Positions 21,206 through 33,445 of a DNA stretch of 64,000 bases are shown in pieces (positions within the stretch are counted from its first letter, which is position 1; every line of letters begins with the position of its first letter). The DNA lies in contig CAXKWD010000006.1 in the NCBI GenBank assembly GCA_964059195.1, positions 2,224,530-2,288,529 of the forward strand. Reading direction: 5' to 3'. Below the pieces are notes generated by a model. It was not told where the DNA came from and searched no databases. It saw nothing but the letters and a program-made list of their open reading frames with translations. The position numbers and the translations under genes are program-made. The DNA comes from Ectobius pallidus. Taxonomy: Eukaryota > Arthropoda > Insecta > Blattodea > Ectobiidae.

Positions 21206-23281
21206 CACTGTTAAACACACATTTTGTGACATGGAAATTTTTAGGTGTTTCCGATAAATTTGAGGCACCCTAATAACAAATTTAAAAACAGAAATTGCCT
21301 ATCACCCACGGATTTTTAGTAACAAGCGTTTATAGTCTGCAAGTATGCAACATTTGACTCACAAAACCGTTGCAATAACAATGAAAACAAATTTAAAATA
21401 AACTCTGAATAATACATTTGTTGCTTCCATAGAATAAAACAAGACATTCTTCTCCACCCTACACCACCATTCATTATTTTTTTAAATAATATTTTACTGA
21501 ATTTAAAAAAAATATATAACAACAAAGAAACAGCAATCATTGCAACAGTTTTGTGAGTCGCTGTATGTATATTGTACCACTTCGTGTAATGCATGTATCA
21601 GCAGTGTAGCAGTGTGTTAAGACAAGTTTCTTCCAGTATAGCCTATTACATGCAAGAAGTAGGCCTACGCACCCAAATGAGATTGTGCATTAGTAGGCAT
21701 TTACCCGCGTACGAAGTTACTGCATTTACTATGTTGTCTTTATAACGTGCTTGTGTTCTACATACTTGGTTTATTTTTATTATTGTACTATGATTGACTG
21801 TGAATTAACAAGTCAATACAATACCTAGGCAGTGTGTAAATAATGTCAACAGTTTTTGTTATGTGTGAGAAGAAATAACTTTTAAATCGCAAAAACGTAA
21901 TTTCACCCAACTTGTGCGAAGAGCTTACGAATTTTATTTCGGAGTTAAAGCAGGAGATCAAGATAAGTCATGGGCCCCTCACATATGTTGCAAGACTTGT
22001 GTAACATTGTTAACAGGTTGATTGAAAGATGAAAAACGTAATATGCGATTTGCAGTACCAATGGTGTGGAGAGAACCAAAAGACCATCCAACAGATTGTT
22101 ACTTTTACCTCACTAAAATACAGGGCATCGGACTGAAGTCCAAGGATGCTGTACAATTTCCCAAGTTACCATCAGCCCGGCATGTCAAACATAGTGAAGA
22201 ACTTCCTATCCCAAACCCACCAGAATCATGGAGTTCGGACGAAGAAGAATGTGCTAGTGATCCACCTGATGTGCAATTCGCACAGGAAATCGACAATGAT
22301 CCAGACTTTCAAGCATCAAAATGCTCAACAAAACCACATCTGATTTCAAAAGCTGAACTGAATGATTTAGTTCGAGATTTAAAACTAGCAAAATCACAGT
22401 CAGAACTCCTAGCATCCAGATTAAAAGGATGGAATCTCCTCGAAGGTGACGCACATATAGCCTAACTGGCTTTCGAAAACGTCAAAAAGGACTTACACAT
22501 TATTTCGCTCAAGAAGGGATTTTGGTGTAGGCTACTGCATGGCTGTTGACAACTTATTTGATTCATTGGGACAGAAACATGAACCAAGCAATTTGCGCCT
22601 ATTTATTGATTCTTCTAAACTTAGCTTAAAAGTATTAGATCGGAACGGAAGGGGGTTCTTGTATCTGAAACAGAAATTTCCGAGAGTTAGTGAGGCAAAA
22701 ATTAAAGAGGGCATATTTGTGGGACCACAAGTACGAGAAATTATGGAAGATGGCAAATATGACAATATGCTGAATGAAGCTGAACTAAGAGTATGGAAAG
22801 CTTTTAAAACAGTTATGACCAATTTTCTTGGATATGTCAAAGCTGAAAATTACAATGACCTTGTGACTGAATTACTTAGTGCCTACAGCGAAATGGGATG
22901 TAACATGTCATAAAAAATTCACTTTCTGGATGCTCACCTCGATTTCATTCCTGAAAATTTGGGTACCGTAACCGACGAACATAGGGAAAATTCCACCAGG
23001 ACATTGTTGCAACTATGGAAAAGCGATACCAAGACAAATGGAGTCCTAGTTTGCTTGCTGATGACTGCTGGACATTTTGTAATAAAATTTTGAATCAAAT
23101 ATAATATTAAGAACATACCGAAATTAACATATTTCAGTATAACACAAAACACTTCGTTGCAAAAAAATAATGGGTGATAGAGAAAATCCAAGGTCATTTT
23201 CTGTTTTCTGGTGAAATTTTACATAAGGTATGCCTTGTTTTATCCATGTCACAAAAAAAAGTTGATTTTTGTTTACCAGTG
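21206..23281 (+). mobile_element. CACTG-ended DNA transposon, copy 2 (2.08 kb)
   Basis: Ends are CACTGTTAAACA (21,206) and the inverse of CACTGGTAAACA (to 23,281). Subterminal tttgtgacatgga (about 21,224) and tccatgtcacaaa (about 23,242) are also inverted. TTA flanks both sides (21,203-21,205 and 23,282-23,284). Comparing the empty site in mariner relic 1, which reads 'tgcttattgatg' on its minus strand, with the joined flanks 'cac-tta-ttaatg' confirms a 3-bp TTA duplication. A 3-bp duplication with CACTG ends suits a CACTA/CMC-like element. Confidence 0.8.
21895..23080 (+). pseudogene. deleted candidate DDE transposase of CACTG element, copy 2
   Basis: Homologous to the gene at 1,147-2,939. 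Readable blocks: AYEFYFGVKAGDQDKSWAPH and CCKTC (about 21,930-22,010); a TGA in place of an expected Trp (about 22,019); MRFAVPMVWREPKDHPTDCY (22,040 on); LNDLVRDLKLAKSQSELLAS; a frameshift before 22,539; then NLRLFIDSSKLSLK joined directly to VLDRNGRGFLYLKQKFPRVS, which lies beyond the second Asp and Cys motif in copy 1. The segment holding CGDFK and CCFLCEW is therefore deleted. The DEHRE Glu region near 22,975 is frameshifted. Inactive deletion derivative. Confidence 0.75.
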
Positions 23282-23284
23282 TTA

Positions 23285-23336
23285 TTAATGTTTTTTTTTT
23301 CGGTGGTCGGAACTTACTTTCTGGATGACCCTCATA
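23285..23336 (+). mobile_element. mariner relic 2, 3' terminal inverted repeat
   Basis: Ends ggaacttactttctggatga then ccctca (to 23,334) and TA at 23,335-23,336. This is the inverse of the relic-1 TIR at 4,462 (cgagggtcatgcagaaagta). It closes mariner relic 2 after two nested insertions. Confidence 0.8.
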
Positions 23337-23955
23337 TGTAACATAAGAATATTTCCATATATTTTCCTTTTGTGTCTTTCCTGAATCTTTAGCTTATAAT
23401 ATTTTCTCCAATATAATTTGATCGTCAACGGACATGCGGCAAAGAGGCCACAGTAGATAGTTCTGTGACAGTGATTTTATGAGATTTTATAAATATTATC
23501 TTATTTTATAAAGGACACAAAATGTAGATTTTATTTTAATTATTGGAGCTCCGAGCCAGCAAAAGATGCCCTGAAGATAGCGTAGAGACACTGAAAGGCC
23601 TAGGCGACAGATCACAAAAAAGTATATATATATAGTTAAGCAACTGGTATCTTGTTTATTTTATTACATTGGTCGAGCTCAACGGCGTTAAACCTGTATT
23701 TTAATAAATTCCAAATGTGTGCACTTATCGTGTTAACATGTGATTAATGTTACTAGTCTTATTAATACTAATTTTTCTGCAATGTATGAATAGTATTGGC
23801 AGTGATTTAAAACATAATTTCTTTCGAATCCAACTGATGTGTGACCTCCTCTCTACTTTTTAATGTCTAAGTGGTTCATAGCATATTATGTTCAGTAAAT
23901 AGGTTCAAGCCGTATTACGTGTAAAATTAAAACTAAAATATAACTTAACGCTCGT
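23337..23955. other. AT-rich stretch, nothing recognised
   Basis: No coding frame or bounded repeat. Text at 23,545-23,615 (gctccgagccagcaaaagat, 'ctgaagatagcg') is less AT-rich and could be a repeat fragment, but I cannot place it. Confidence 0.4.
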
Positions 23956-25150
23956 TAATTTTTTTTTAAAGTATATTTTATTATTTATTATTACAAAATT
24001 TTATAATAATTACAGATAACAAAAAATAGAAATTATTATAAAATTATTACATATACAAATATAAATAATATAAACACCATTATTACAATTACAAAAGAGT
24101 TTTATTTACCCCGCATGAGCATAGCTCGTGTTCGGGGTTAGTTCAGTCATACTGAAATAATATGATAAACATTATGTCAAAACCAAATATATTATAGGTT
24201 TAGGCAAAGACAATACATATTAAATAAATACATGAATAATGATACAAAAAAAATTACAATATCATAACAAACAAAATACCTCATGTTAAAAATTTAAAAA
24301 TTTACAATAGAGAATTAATAATGGAAAACAAAGTGAGTAAAAGTACCATTACAAGTTAGTTTCAATCAATTCGAGTACTTGTTTTTTAAACTATTTATTG
24401 TTTAGTGGTGTCAGATTAGGGTTTCTTTTAGTAAAATTGTTGTATAGCCTTGGACCGAAATTTATACTATGCCTTTGACCCACCTCTGTTGCACACTTCG
24501 GTTCGAAAAGAGGACGAGTGATATTAAATTCCTTGTATTATAGTAGTGATTTCGTGTTTTGAATTTTTCATGATGTTTATGGAAATAATGTAATAATGTA
24601 ATAAAGTAAAGTAATATTCAATACGTCAAAATCTTTATATACACTTTTAGAAGGATAGTCGATTGAATTTTTTAAGCATATCTTGATTATTCTTTTCTGA
24701 ACAACGACAGTGGACGGAGTGCAATCTGACATATCCCACCCCATCCTATTATTCCATATTGTATAACTGATTGGTCTAAACTTAAATATATTAATTTTAA
24801 AGTAATCTGTGGCATAATGTTTCTTAATATAACAAAATTTATATATAGTTTTCCGTAGTTTAAGACACAGATATTGAACATGTTTTTCCCACCGTAAATT
24901 TTGATCAATGATATCACCTAAGTATTTTACTTGCGTTGATGAAATTAATTTTGGACATTTACAACTAAATGGGATAAGCAATAGATTTCATGTAGGATTA
25001 TTTATTATGTTGTGCATTTATCGAGGAAAGTCCTTTAGATTTCAGTGAAAAAGGTAAATATGTTGTTTTATCAATATTTAAAGATAGAAGGTTTTCATCG
25101 AGCCATTTTTTATTTTGCTTTATTGAAAATCAATTTCAGTTTTTGAGGAT
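23956..25150 (-). pseudogene. LINE fragment: RT thumb, C-terminal region and 3' UTR
   Basis: Minus-strand code reads WLDENLLSLNIDKTTYLPFS near 25,110, then VKYLGDIIDQNLRWEKHVQY (24,930), QYGIIGWGG (24,735) and QKRIIKICLKNSIDYPSKSV. This is the post-catalytic RT region seen in CR1/Jockey-type non-LTR elements (KYLG..D..L.W..H). The catalytic core is missing and frames are broken. The presumed 3' UTR contains a hairpin, ccccgcatgagcatagctcg with tgttcgggg (about 24,110-24,140). Confidence 0.75.
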
Positions 25151-25915
25151 TCTAAAACATTACCCTAATATATAAAATTTCACATCTTAATTTGGCACAT
25201 TTTCTTCCTGGTTAGGAAGTAAATTGTCTTTCCTGAAAAATGTTTACATGTGCACTTAATACGTTTTGAAATGATGATCTTCATATGCAAAATGTCGACC
25301 TTGGACTATTGTGCACTACCGTTTGGAAGACTTTATGAAAACTAGAAAGAATGAATGATATAATGAAGGGCAAAACAAATTAATTTTCTGGAGATATGCC
25401 CTTCGCCAAATGAAATTAATTTTGTTAGTTATTATTATACACATTTGTTTAAAATTTTGTTTCTAAAAGTAAACGAAAATGTAGCATTTATAATTCAGAC
25501 AATCATTTAAGAATCCCAAGCATTTCACAAAATTTGTTTCAATAAGAAAAGAAAGTTAGTAATATATTTGTTTTTACACTACATTGTATGTTACCTCATA
25601 ACTTGTGCAATGAGTACATTATAATCATTGACACTCTTGTGAATTAAGAAGGTTGGAAAAGGATATGAAATATGTAACCATCTCGAAAGAAAGAAATTAA
25701 TATCCATGTCCAGATCCCAAGCTAGACAGGTAGGAATGTATGAAATTTTTCTTCCTCTTTGTGTGAATCAAGGCGCCTACATATTAACGAAACAAATTTA
25801 AGGTGAAAAGGAGAAAGTTTGGAAATACAAGTGTGTCCTTTTCCAAATAACGTAGTCAATTATCATTTTTAGCCTGCATGCATTCTCATTTACTAAAAAT
25901 TTTCTTCTTTTTCAG
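25151..25915. other. AT-rich stretch upstream of the Myb-gene exon
   Basis: No transposon ends or coding frames recognised. It ends with a polypyrimidine tract, ttttcttctttttcag (25,900-25,915), that forms the splice acceptor of the next exon, so it is probably an intron of that gene. Confidence 0.4.
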
Positions 25916-26182
25916 CAGATTGAAGTCAGTTAAGAGGAGAAAATAAGAATAAGGAGTATGGAAAAGAATGGAGAAAGACATCATGCTCCAAGGTATGATT
26001 TCAGAAAACGTAAGAGAATTGAATATAAAGTTGAAGAAACGGAAGAAAGTACTTACAGTGAAACTGATACAAGTGATTCCGAACCTCATGACATATGCTC
26101 GATTAGACCAGGTACTGAAGGCTACAAAAGAGCTGTAATGGAAGCCGCCGTAATGCGTGCAATACCGAAAGACACCCAAATG
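25916..26182 (+). CDS. TTF1/REB1-like Myb-domain protein, first coding exon
   Basis: Acceptor TTCTTCTTTTTCAG precedes 25,916; ATG at 25,958 (context ggagtATGg) follows an upstream in-frame stop; donor ATG/GTAAGT at 26,183, phase 0. The 75 codons give MEKNGERHHAPRYDFRKRKR, then an acidic Ser/Thr-rich stretch (EETEESTYSETDTSDSEPHD) and GYKRAVMEAAVMRAIPKDTQ. The basic-then-acidic N terminus suits a nuclear protein. The exon joins in frame to 33,254. The gene appears to encode a Myb/SANT DNA-binding protein related in layout to rDNA terminator-binding factors (TTF1, REB1). The relation rests on downstream exons and on family knowledge. An upstream untranslated exon must exist outside or earlier in the window. 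Confidence 0.65.
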
Positions 26183-26861
26183 GTAAGTGTATGAAGCGCC
26201 ATAGAGTTTTTTAAAATTTAAATTCAGCAATAATTATGCAAATCCAAAGTAACTCTTTTCATTCATTATGTATCGAACTGTCTTGAAATTCAATTAATCA
26301 TTCACATTTTATTGTCACAGTTCCGCTTTGATGACCGAATCAGAGTTGTTGCTGTGTTTTGTTGCCGTCTTGAAATTCAATTAATCATTAACTACTGGTA
26401 TTGATTTTATTGTCACAGTTCCACTTTGATGACCGAATCACAGTTGTTGCTCTCTTTTATTGCCACCTTCAAGTTGCTTCCAATGTAATCCACATATATT
26501 CATCACTTATTAATTTTTTTATTTTTGTGAAAAATAAATAATTTTTACATTTTTAGTCTAATTTGTGACTTTTCATGAAAGCGAGTGCCTCTGTGTCCGC
26601 CCTTTATGCATATTGGCATTATAGTAACGTGTACTGTAGGAAAAGCCATTTAATGACTATAAAATAGAGAAAAAATGCAAAAAAAAATATTTTTGCCCTA
26701 AAAAAGGAAAAAAGACATAGAACTTTTATAAAGGACCAATAAATCATCCATTATTACTTAAGCTTATAATTAGTTTTTTAAGAAGTAAAGAGTTTATTTC
26801 AGAGAGCAATTTAATGAATGACGGTGTGTTACATTTAAATTTACAATGTAAAACACTCTGA
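26183..26861. other. intron sequence with a short internal duplication
   Basis: Two related ~110-bp blocks lie side by side at about 26,275-26,365 and 26,367-26,460 ('cttgaaattcaattaatcat', 'tttgatgaccgaatca', 'gttgttgctct/gtgttttgttgcc'). Otherwise AT-rich, nothing recognised. Confidence 0.5.
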
Positions 26862-27960
26862 GCGTTAAATAGCCCATCATTAGAATTGGGAACAAATCAA
26901 AGCATTCCTTTCTCAGTGGTAAATCAGCTATAACTTAATTAATGTGTTACGTTTTATGCATTACTTTGTCAGATTGCAATGGGTGACAATTTCTCTAATG
27001 CACAAAACTAGGAGTCGAAATTGCCGAAGTTTCTCTCACGTTATACGTTCTTTTTACCAGAGAAAAAAGCAGACAAGAAAAAAGCAGAGTATTAATTTAC
27101 TTACTTCAATAGTAACAAAATAAGAGTTGGACACTCTGCGAAAAAATTCTGAACTGGCATGCCCTTCAAATTGTCCCTAGCAACTCTTATATAGGGTGTA
27201 AAAAAATTCCGTATGCAAACGTGGAGGGTTTGTTGAGGAGATGATATGATACTCTTTTTTTATGAGACAAATATCTGACAGGTTCTACGTTTCCCCACTA
27301 GGGGTCCTGGAAGGGTCTAAGGGACTTCCCTTAGGTCTGGGACTTTGTGAATCATAAGGCAACTTGTGTGTTCCACCATCAACACAGATTTACCATATTG
27401 AATGACGGCTGTTATTGTTTTCGACCATCTTATTGGGCCGTATCTTCTGCCTAACCGAGTCTGGCCCGATTGCATAAAATCTCCAGACATCTTCTAGACA
27501 GCTAATGGTTCTATACATCTTATATACTCGATAAACACCTTCCCATTTCCGAAAACGAATACGCTCGATAAATAGCCAGTGTCAGATAAATGAGTGGAGC
27601 ACTTTGTCAATAGATGGTGACACGATGAATTCTGTAATATCAAATTGGCCGTGATTGAGTAGCAACCAATCGGAGCGCTTCTAGCTATTGTATTCAAAAT
27701 GGCTGAATTTTCTGTCTGATTTTTTCTTGTCTGCTGTTTCTCTGGTAAAATGAATGTATAACGTGAGAGAAACTTCGGCAATTTCGACTTCTAGACTTGT
27801 GCATTAGAGAAAATGTCACCCATTACAATCTGACAACGTAATGCATAAAACGTAAGACATTAATTAAGTTATAGCTGATTTACCACTGAGAAAGGAATGC
27901 TTTGATTTGTTCCCAATTCTAATGATGGGCTGTTTAACACTGAAAAAGGCATGCTTGCAG
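26862..27960. repeat. inverted repeat, arms ~230 bp, spacer ~620 bp
   Basis: Left arm 26,862-27,095 ('gcccatcattagaattggg', 'caaatcaaagcattccttt', 'gaaattgccgaagtttctc') is the reverse complement of 27,716-27,955 with modest divergence. Outer ends resemble CACTGAGCGTTAAA, so it could be a non-autonomous TIR element. The spacer contains the AGGGTGT terminus at 27,192, which complicates the nesting order. Confidence 0.65.
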
Positions 27961-28482
27961 TTGTTCCTTATTTCATATGATGGCTTATTTATCCATAGGT
28001 CATTGCTTTGACAGGGTTGAGGGTTGTGTTCCGGGTTGTGTTCCGGGGGTGTCTAGATTCAATCACATAATCTCTCTACAGTAGAAGAACGAAGAAGCCG
28101 ACAACCAGAGATGGAACGACGTAGAAGGTAGGCCCAACTCCTGATGATGTGACGGGGTTGCGTACGGGGGAAAGCAGAAGCGAGGGGTTGCGTAGGGATT
28201 TGATAAGTCCGAGAGGCACCCGCTGTATAGAGTGCATCATATCATATTTATACCCCGCCACCCCGTTACAACAGTGAATTTACCTGACCATCTCAGATTT
28301 TAATTAAATCGGTACATAGGTGAACTCTGAATAAACTAAGAAAAATACAAAATTTTGTCTTTATATAACAACCGGTTTTGAAAATATGGCTATATAACAT
28401 TTCAGAAATCTCCAGAAATCGTAAGATCAGCATATATTTCAATCGCGATTGTAGCTCTCCTAATTAAGATACAAAGGTGGGA

Positions 28483-29110
28483 AAGTAGTGTGGTTTTGGG
28501 GCTGACGTCATTGGTGGAGCAAGTGGAGTCGCTGACGTCACTTCCGGTTACGTCATCATGACTCCACTTCTAGTCAGCTGATTATGCCGTCACGGAGGAG
28601 CCGCTTACGTCACAAGTGGGCGTGGCTTATGACGTCACGACTTTCGTCATGGTCACGTGATTCAAAATGGCGACAGTTCCGGTTCCTATTGCAAATGGCG
28701 GAACTTCCCGTTCCTATTTCAAATGGCGGACCAAGCGCGAAATTCAAATTCAAAATGGCGCTAAATTTGAAAACTATACATTTGAAATTCAAAATGAATG
28801 TGTTTCCGGTTCCTAAGGACCAAGCGCAAATTTAAAAAACTATATATTACAAAATCAAAATGGTTGCTATTACAATAGTAGGAAGGTGGGAAATTTAAAA
28901 TTGAATATTGGTAGAAGCCAGGAAATTTTGAAAATTAAATAATGGCGGATTAAGCGTTAAATTCAAAGTTGTAACATTAAAAATTGTAATTCAAGATGTC
29001 AACATTGCTTATGATATTAAAATTACAATTGTAGGAAGGTGGGAAATTTAAAATTATATATTGGTAGAAGGCAGGGAATTTTGAAAGTTAAAAAACGGCT
29101 GGCTAAGCGT
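28483..29110 (+). repeat. solitary copy of the CRE-rich foldback arm
   Basis: Starts AAGTAGTGTGGTTTTG like the ends of the element at 34,345-36,641. Shares TGACGTCA sites (28,503; 28,532; 28,631), a CACGTG site (about 28,654), repeated 'tttcaaatggcgga' and 'aaggtgggaaatttaaaat'. No opposite arm is visible nearby, so it is a truncated or half copy. The frame at 28,584-28,835 is repeat translation. Confidence 0.75.
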
Positions 29111-29199
29111 ATGATTCAAAAATGGTTAGTTTAAAATGGTAAGCACAAGATTGTCTAGCACAAGATTGAGTTCCATGGTTCAAATCCCGAAACCGGCCA

Positions 29200-32100
29200 A
29201 TTTGACTTTTCTTTGTATTCTGCATATCATAATTGCAATCATAACTGAATAAACAAAAACATACTGGCACTTTGTTACATCAGTTTACCTGATTTTATTC
29301 AATCCTCTGAAAGGATTATAGTCCATTCTGGGCTTAGCCAGCAGTGGCATTTATCGTCTTATAACCTTATATTTCGTTCCTGCGAGTAAAGGACTCTTTA
29401 TCATTGTTTTTAATTGCACAGAAGCAATTTTCTACGTTTTATTCGGCTCAGAATGGCTGAATTATTTAGTGCTTCTACCAGGTATTTCTACAAGGCTTGA
29501 TTATGACCTAATTTCGACATCAGGATTAACTTGAGGTGATATTAACTACTGAAGGAATCTTCATTATCAAGTGAGTGCTTTAAAGCCTAATATTTCATAG
29601 ACAGCATGTAATATTACCTTGACTTTATTGCATCTTAGCTGTATTTATATTAATATGCAATTTAAATCAGTGACATTATTTATTGCGTTATAAATTGTGA
29701 ATCAAATTATCGGAAGATTAATTGTTAACATTATCAATGCAACATACATTTGCTGCATGTATATTTTATTATTCATGTTTGTTCTTGGCATGCACTGCCA
29801 AGTTGTCCTCCGGAATTATCATCAATAAGTACATTTTTTTAACCAGCGTAGTCTACGTTCATTGGCGGAATTATTCATCACTCTGCTTACAATTCAGCTT
29901 CACCATCAGAAGATCCTCAAGATACCATCCAGCGAGTGATTGTGACATTCGAGAAGTTTCATTGTGTAACAACCTTCTGGTCGTCACCACGAAAATAAAA
30001 TACAGGGGACAATATATTTTATAAATTTCACTCTGAACATCCAATATAACTTCCAGAAAATAATTCAAATAGGAAATGACTACTAATGATCTGATTATCT
30101 ACCAGGGAGGTTATTGATATACCGCAAGTAATTCACTTCAAATTCTTTCAGTTAAAGGACAATTTCAAATTTCATGTTTAATCTGCAAAAATTCATAAAA
30201 GGAATCAGAACTGGGTCTATAACCAAAAGGGACGTAGAATCGAAAGGATCTCACTCCAGCCAGGGAAAAGGAAAAGAGCAACAAACTACAATAACAATAT
30301 CTGCAATATTTCAGTAACAATATAAGGAGAATATATTTTACACAATTATTGTGAAATATGTTCAGTCTCAAAAAACACACTATAACAATATTATACAAAA
30401 CTTGGTAGGCCTATATAAGTTCAAATAATTTGATGAGGCTCTGTTCTAAGAAAATGTTTACATATAATTTGGAATATTTTGTCAGTGGTAGTAAATATGG
30501 GATCAACTCTCAAACTAATAAATAATCCAGAGAATATCAAGCAATATTCACCATTTATGATAATCTCTCAGAAAGGTCTAATAAGAGAAAACTTAAATAT
30601 GTATACAGGAAAGATATACTAGAAAATTCCATCGGCAGAAGGTATCCTCAGTCATACATAAATACTCTGTACTCTGTTCACTGAAATATCCAATATAACA
30701 AAATCTCACCTAACATCGGAATAAAACCTGACTTACTCGTAATCAAAGATTATCAAGGTCTGAGAAATATTCGTTATCATATCATATAATGCCATAACAT
30801 ATTCGAAGCATCCTCTATATTAATTCCAAAATATTTTCAGAATTTGAAGTTAATAACACCAAAACACTAGATTAGCATTAATCACAGCTGACTCTAGACA
30901 ACGCTTAACGACTGTTTGAAGAACACTTGTTTAATTAATATAAATAACTAATAGGAAGTGACACAGTGAATTCCACAGAATAACTACCTTATGTCTTATG
31001 TGAAACTTAATACACTTGCGGGTAGATTACGTCTAATAGAAATATAATATGGCTGAATCAGACTATACGGATGAGATCAAGGTATATTGAAGAATATTAA
31101 CTATAGAAAAATCAGTACAATAGAAACTGAATATAATTAATCACAAAATCGGAACGTCTTAGGTTGCTACAGTTTATAGTTTATGTTTTGTTAATAGCAA
31201 GGGAAAATATACTTGAAAGGAATCCAGAAATAACTCGGACTATACTAGAAGAATGAAGAACAAGATAGGCCTATAGATAGTCGTAAATCCAGAATGATAC
31301 GTAACTAAGCTTAGAAATGTGGAACCTTTAGCATTATATATTTCATATAATGAATATGTATACTGTTAGCTTGTATATTTTACGTAATGAATATGTATAT
31401 AGCCAGAAAATACGAAAAGGAAAAATCTTAAAGCAGATCGTAAATAAGCTATACAAAAATTACTGATATAATAATAGTAGGCCTACCGTAGTAGAGAACT
31501 ACGTAATTCCTTTATTAATTGAGAAATATAAATGCTGATTACTACCATAGTAAAATTGCTGACTGCGAATAGTAACTTCTAGCAGAATTCAAAAATCATA
31601 TAATACAGTGCCCTTAAAAATTCCTAAACTGAAACACGGCAAGCACACCCAATGTCAAGGTAATTGACCTAGCTAGCACAGAGCGATGGAATGTTTCAAA
31701 CCACGGAACGATACAGTATACAAGGCCTACATCATAAGCACCGGGGTCACGTAAGCTAATAACCTCGGGAACTTTAACTGTTTAATAATAGAGTAAATAC
31801 CTCTAAATCAATTCACCGTATTATTCCACTTCGAAAACTGCCTATATGACATTACTACCCTTCATATGAAGCATAATTTAATACGAAATCTGTTTGAATA
31901 AGATATAAAATATCGGAATGCCTACAAGAACAGAACCTTATCAAATATCACATTGATAGCAACTTCATTTCAAACTATACTGTATTTTCATTGCACATGA
32001 AAAATTTACCTATAATACGCGACAGCATTTTACAGCAAGAATTTCTATATGACTCGTAGAATCGCTAGTTTGGTAGATTGCCTCGATATTGAAAGATTTA

Positions 32101-32200
32101 AATAAGAAAACAAACGCACCATATAATGGCACTAAAAATTGAAATTACTATTTAAATATTGGAGATTCTACATTCTGAATATCATTAAGACAATTCTGGG
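29200..32200. other. AT-rich stretch, mostly unannotatable
   Basis: About 3 kb with short open frames only (for example 29,722-30,024 and 30,165-30,398), none with a recognisable family or splice context. A tRNA T-arm-like ggttcaaatcccg lies just before it at 29,172. Three TAGGCCTA octamers occur (30,406; 31,266; 31,478). It lies within the second intron region of the Myb gene. Confidence 0.4.
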
Positions 32201-32209
32201 ACATTTTAT

Positions 32210-32400
32210 GCAGCGAGTACTAAGATTTCACTCACCATCCGATCAGCTGACGTCACACAAACACTAAATTTCAGATAGCTACATGACGCTAGAACTCTTC
32301 GTAACACACTGGTCCAAGCGAGCCAGCGACTCCCTACAGCTGAACACGAGAGAGACAACCTACGCGCATGCGCGAAAACAAAAGCTTGAGTAAGTTAACA
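32210..32400. promoter_or_regulatory. GC-richer patch with CRE-like and NRF1-like sites
   Basis: cagctgacgtcacac (about 32,246) contains TGACGTCA, and acgcgcatgcgcga (about 32,362) matches the NRF1 palindrome GCGCATGCGC. Together with locally higher GC this could be a small TATA-less promoter, or debris of the CRE-rich repeat family. No transcript start or exon can be assigned. Confidence 0.3.
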
Positions 32401-33253
32401 GCGTTGCCAAATCATAGCTTATCCATTATAGAACACGTTTAGGCACTACAATTGTAAGTTTTATAATGCCTATGGTTCTTCGTCATTGTAATTTTATTTT
32501 ATCGTGCACTCCCAACGGGTTGTTTTTTGCGTTTAGTTGTTACTAGCTGCAGTTATTCATGTGCAGTCTGCTTTAACGCAGGGGTATATTTAACACAAAC
32601 CCTTTAAGGTCCGCTAGCGGGGAAACAGGGAACCTGTCAGATCTTTGTCGCATAAAAAAAGAGTTCAATTTTTTCTAATCTACAAACCCTCCACGTTTGT
32701 ATACGGAATTTATTTACACCCTGTATACAAATGAATGACACAGTGAATGTCCTTCTGAAAATGAGTAACAACGGACATGCTGGGATGAGTTCATTATGCA
32801 CATTCCTTCAAAATAGGGGAAGCAGGTACTGCCTGTATCATGTTTTATGGAAATGCAGTAGAGTTCAAAATGCACATTCCTTCCACTTATACTGGAATTC
32901 AACTTTGTTTCCTGTAGATCTTATTTGCTTATAACGTTATAATAAACAATGATTAAAAACATGAATAATGAAAAATTCAAAGTATAACGTAATGTAACAT
33001 TTTGTTTTCAAAGTATTAAAAAAAACACAAAATGACTTAAAAATTCCCCAAAACTGCCCTATCTCATGAAAATAACGAAAAATGCAAAAAACAAATTGCC
33101 CTTATTTAATCAATTAATTCATGAAACACATTTGTCTATGTTCGAGCTATCTTTCAATCTTCATATAAACAAGATAGAAAATCATCAATTGCCTTGCCCT
33201 AGTAATATGTAACTGTATGCTGAAATTCTTATTGTATGTATGCTCGATTTCAG

Positions 33254-33445
33254 ATGCTGAGCAACATTCGTATTCGGGAGCCAGATGCTGTATGTCCTGC
33301 TCATATGATTGAATCCTCACTAACCCATACTCTCTCTCCAGAAGAGAGAGGGCTTTTGGCTGAGAGAGGGGTTGATTTCTCTCGTTCAAAGTATACTAGT
33401 GAGGAGAATACACTTATTAGGGAGAACTGGAACAGATTTTCTCTG
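33254..33445 (+). CDS. TTF1/REB1-like Myb-domain protein, second coding exon
   Basis: Bounded by TGCTCGATTTCAG and donor CTG/GTAAGT (33,446). 64 codons, phase 0 at both ends. Encodes MLSNIRIREPDAVCPAHMIE, then LSPEERGLLAERGVDFSRSK and YTSEENTLIRENWNRFSL. The last block looks like the start of a Myb-like repeat: acidic, then a hydrophobic and Trp-containing helix, as in the TTF1/REB1 group. Preceded by a 7.07-kb intron and followed by a 9.58-kb intron. Confidence 0.7.

Larger units (their letters stand above)
27192..32723. mobile_element. candidate TIR element with TAGGGTGTAAA ends
   Basis: TAGGGTGTAAA at 27,192, followed by attccgtatgcaaacgtgga, is inverted at the right edge: tccacgtttgtatacggaat then TTTACACCCTG to 32,723. 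Similarity continues about 130 bp inward ('tctgacaggtt...tttcccc'). TATA flanks both ends (27,188-27,191 and 32,724-32,727). The 5.5-kb interior has no long open frame. The inverted repeat at 26,862-27,960 straddles the left end, so the two termini may instead belong to two separate short copies. Confidence 0.45.

Noticed and set aside
1147..23080. The homologous genes at 2 kb and 22 kb as outer arms of one bigger palindrome
   Set aside because: They are strongly diverged, have different internal deletions and their own TIRs; their mirrored position around the giant element is explained by independent insertions.
28584..28835. 83-codon frame in the CRE-rich repeat
   Set aside because: Periodic peptide from the reiterated TTTCAAATGGCGG module; repeat translation.
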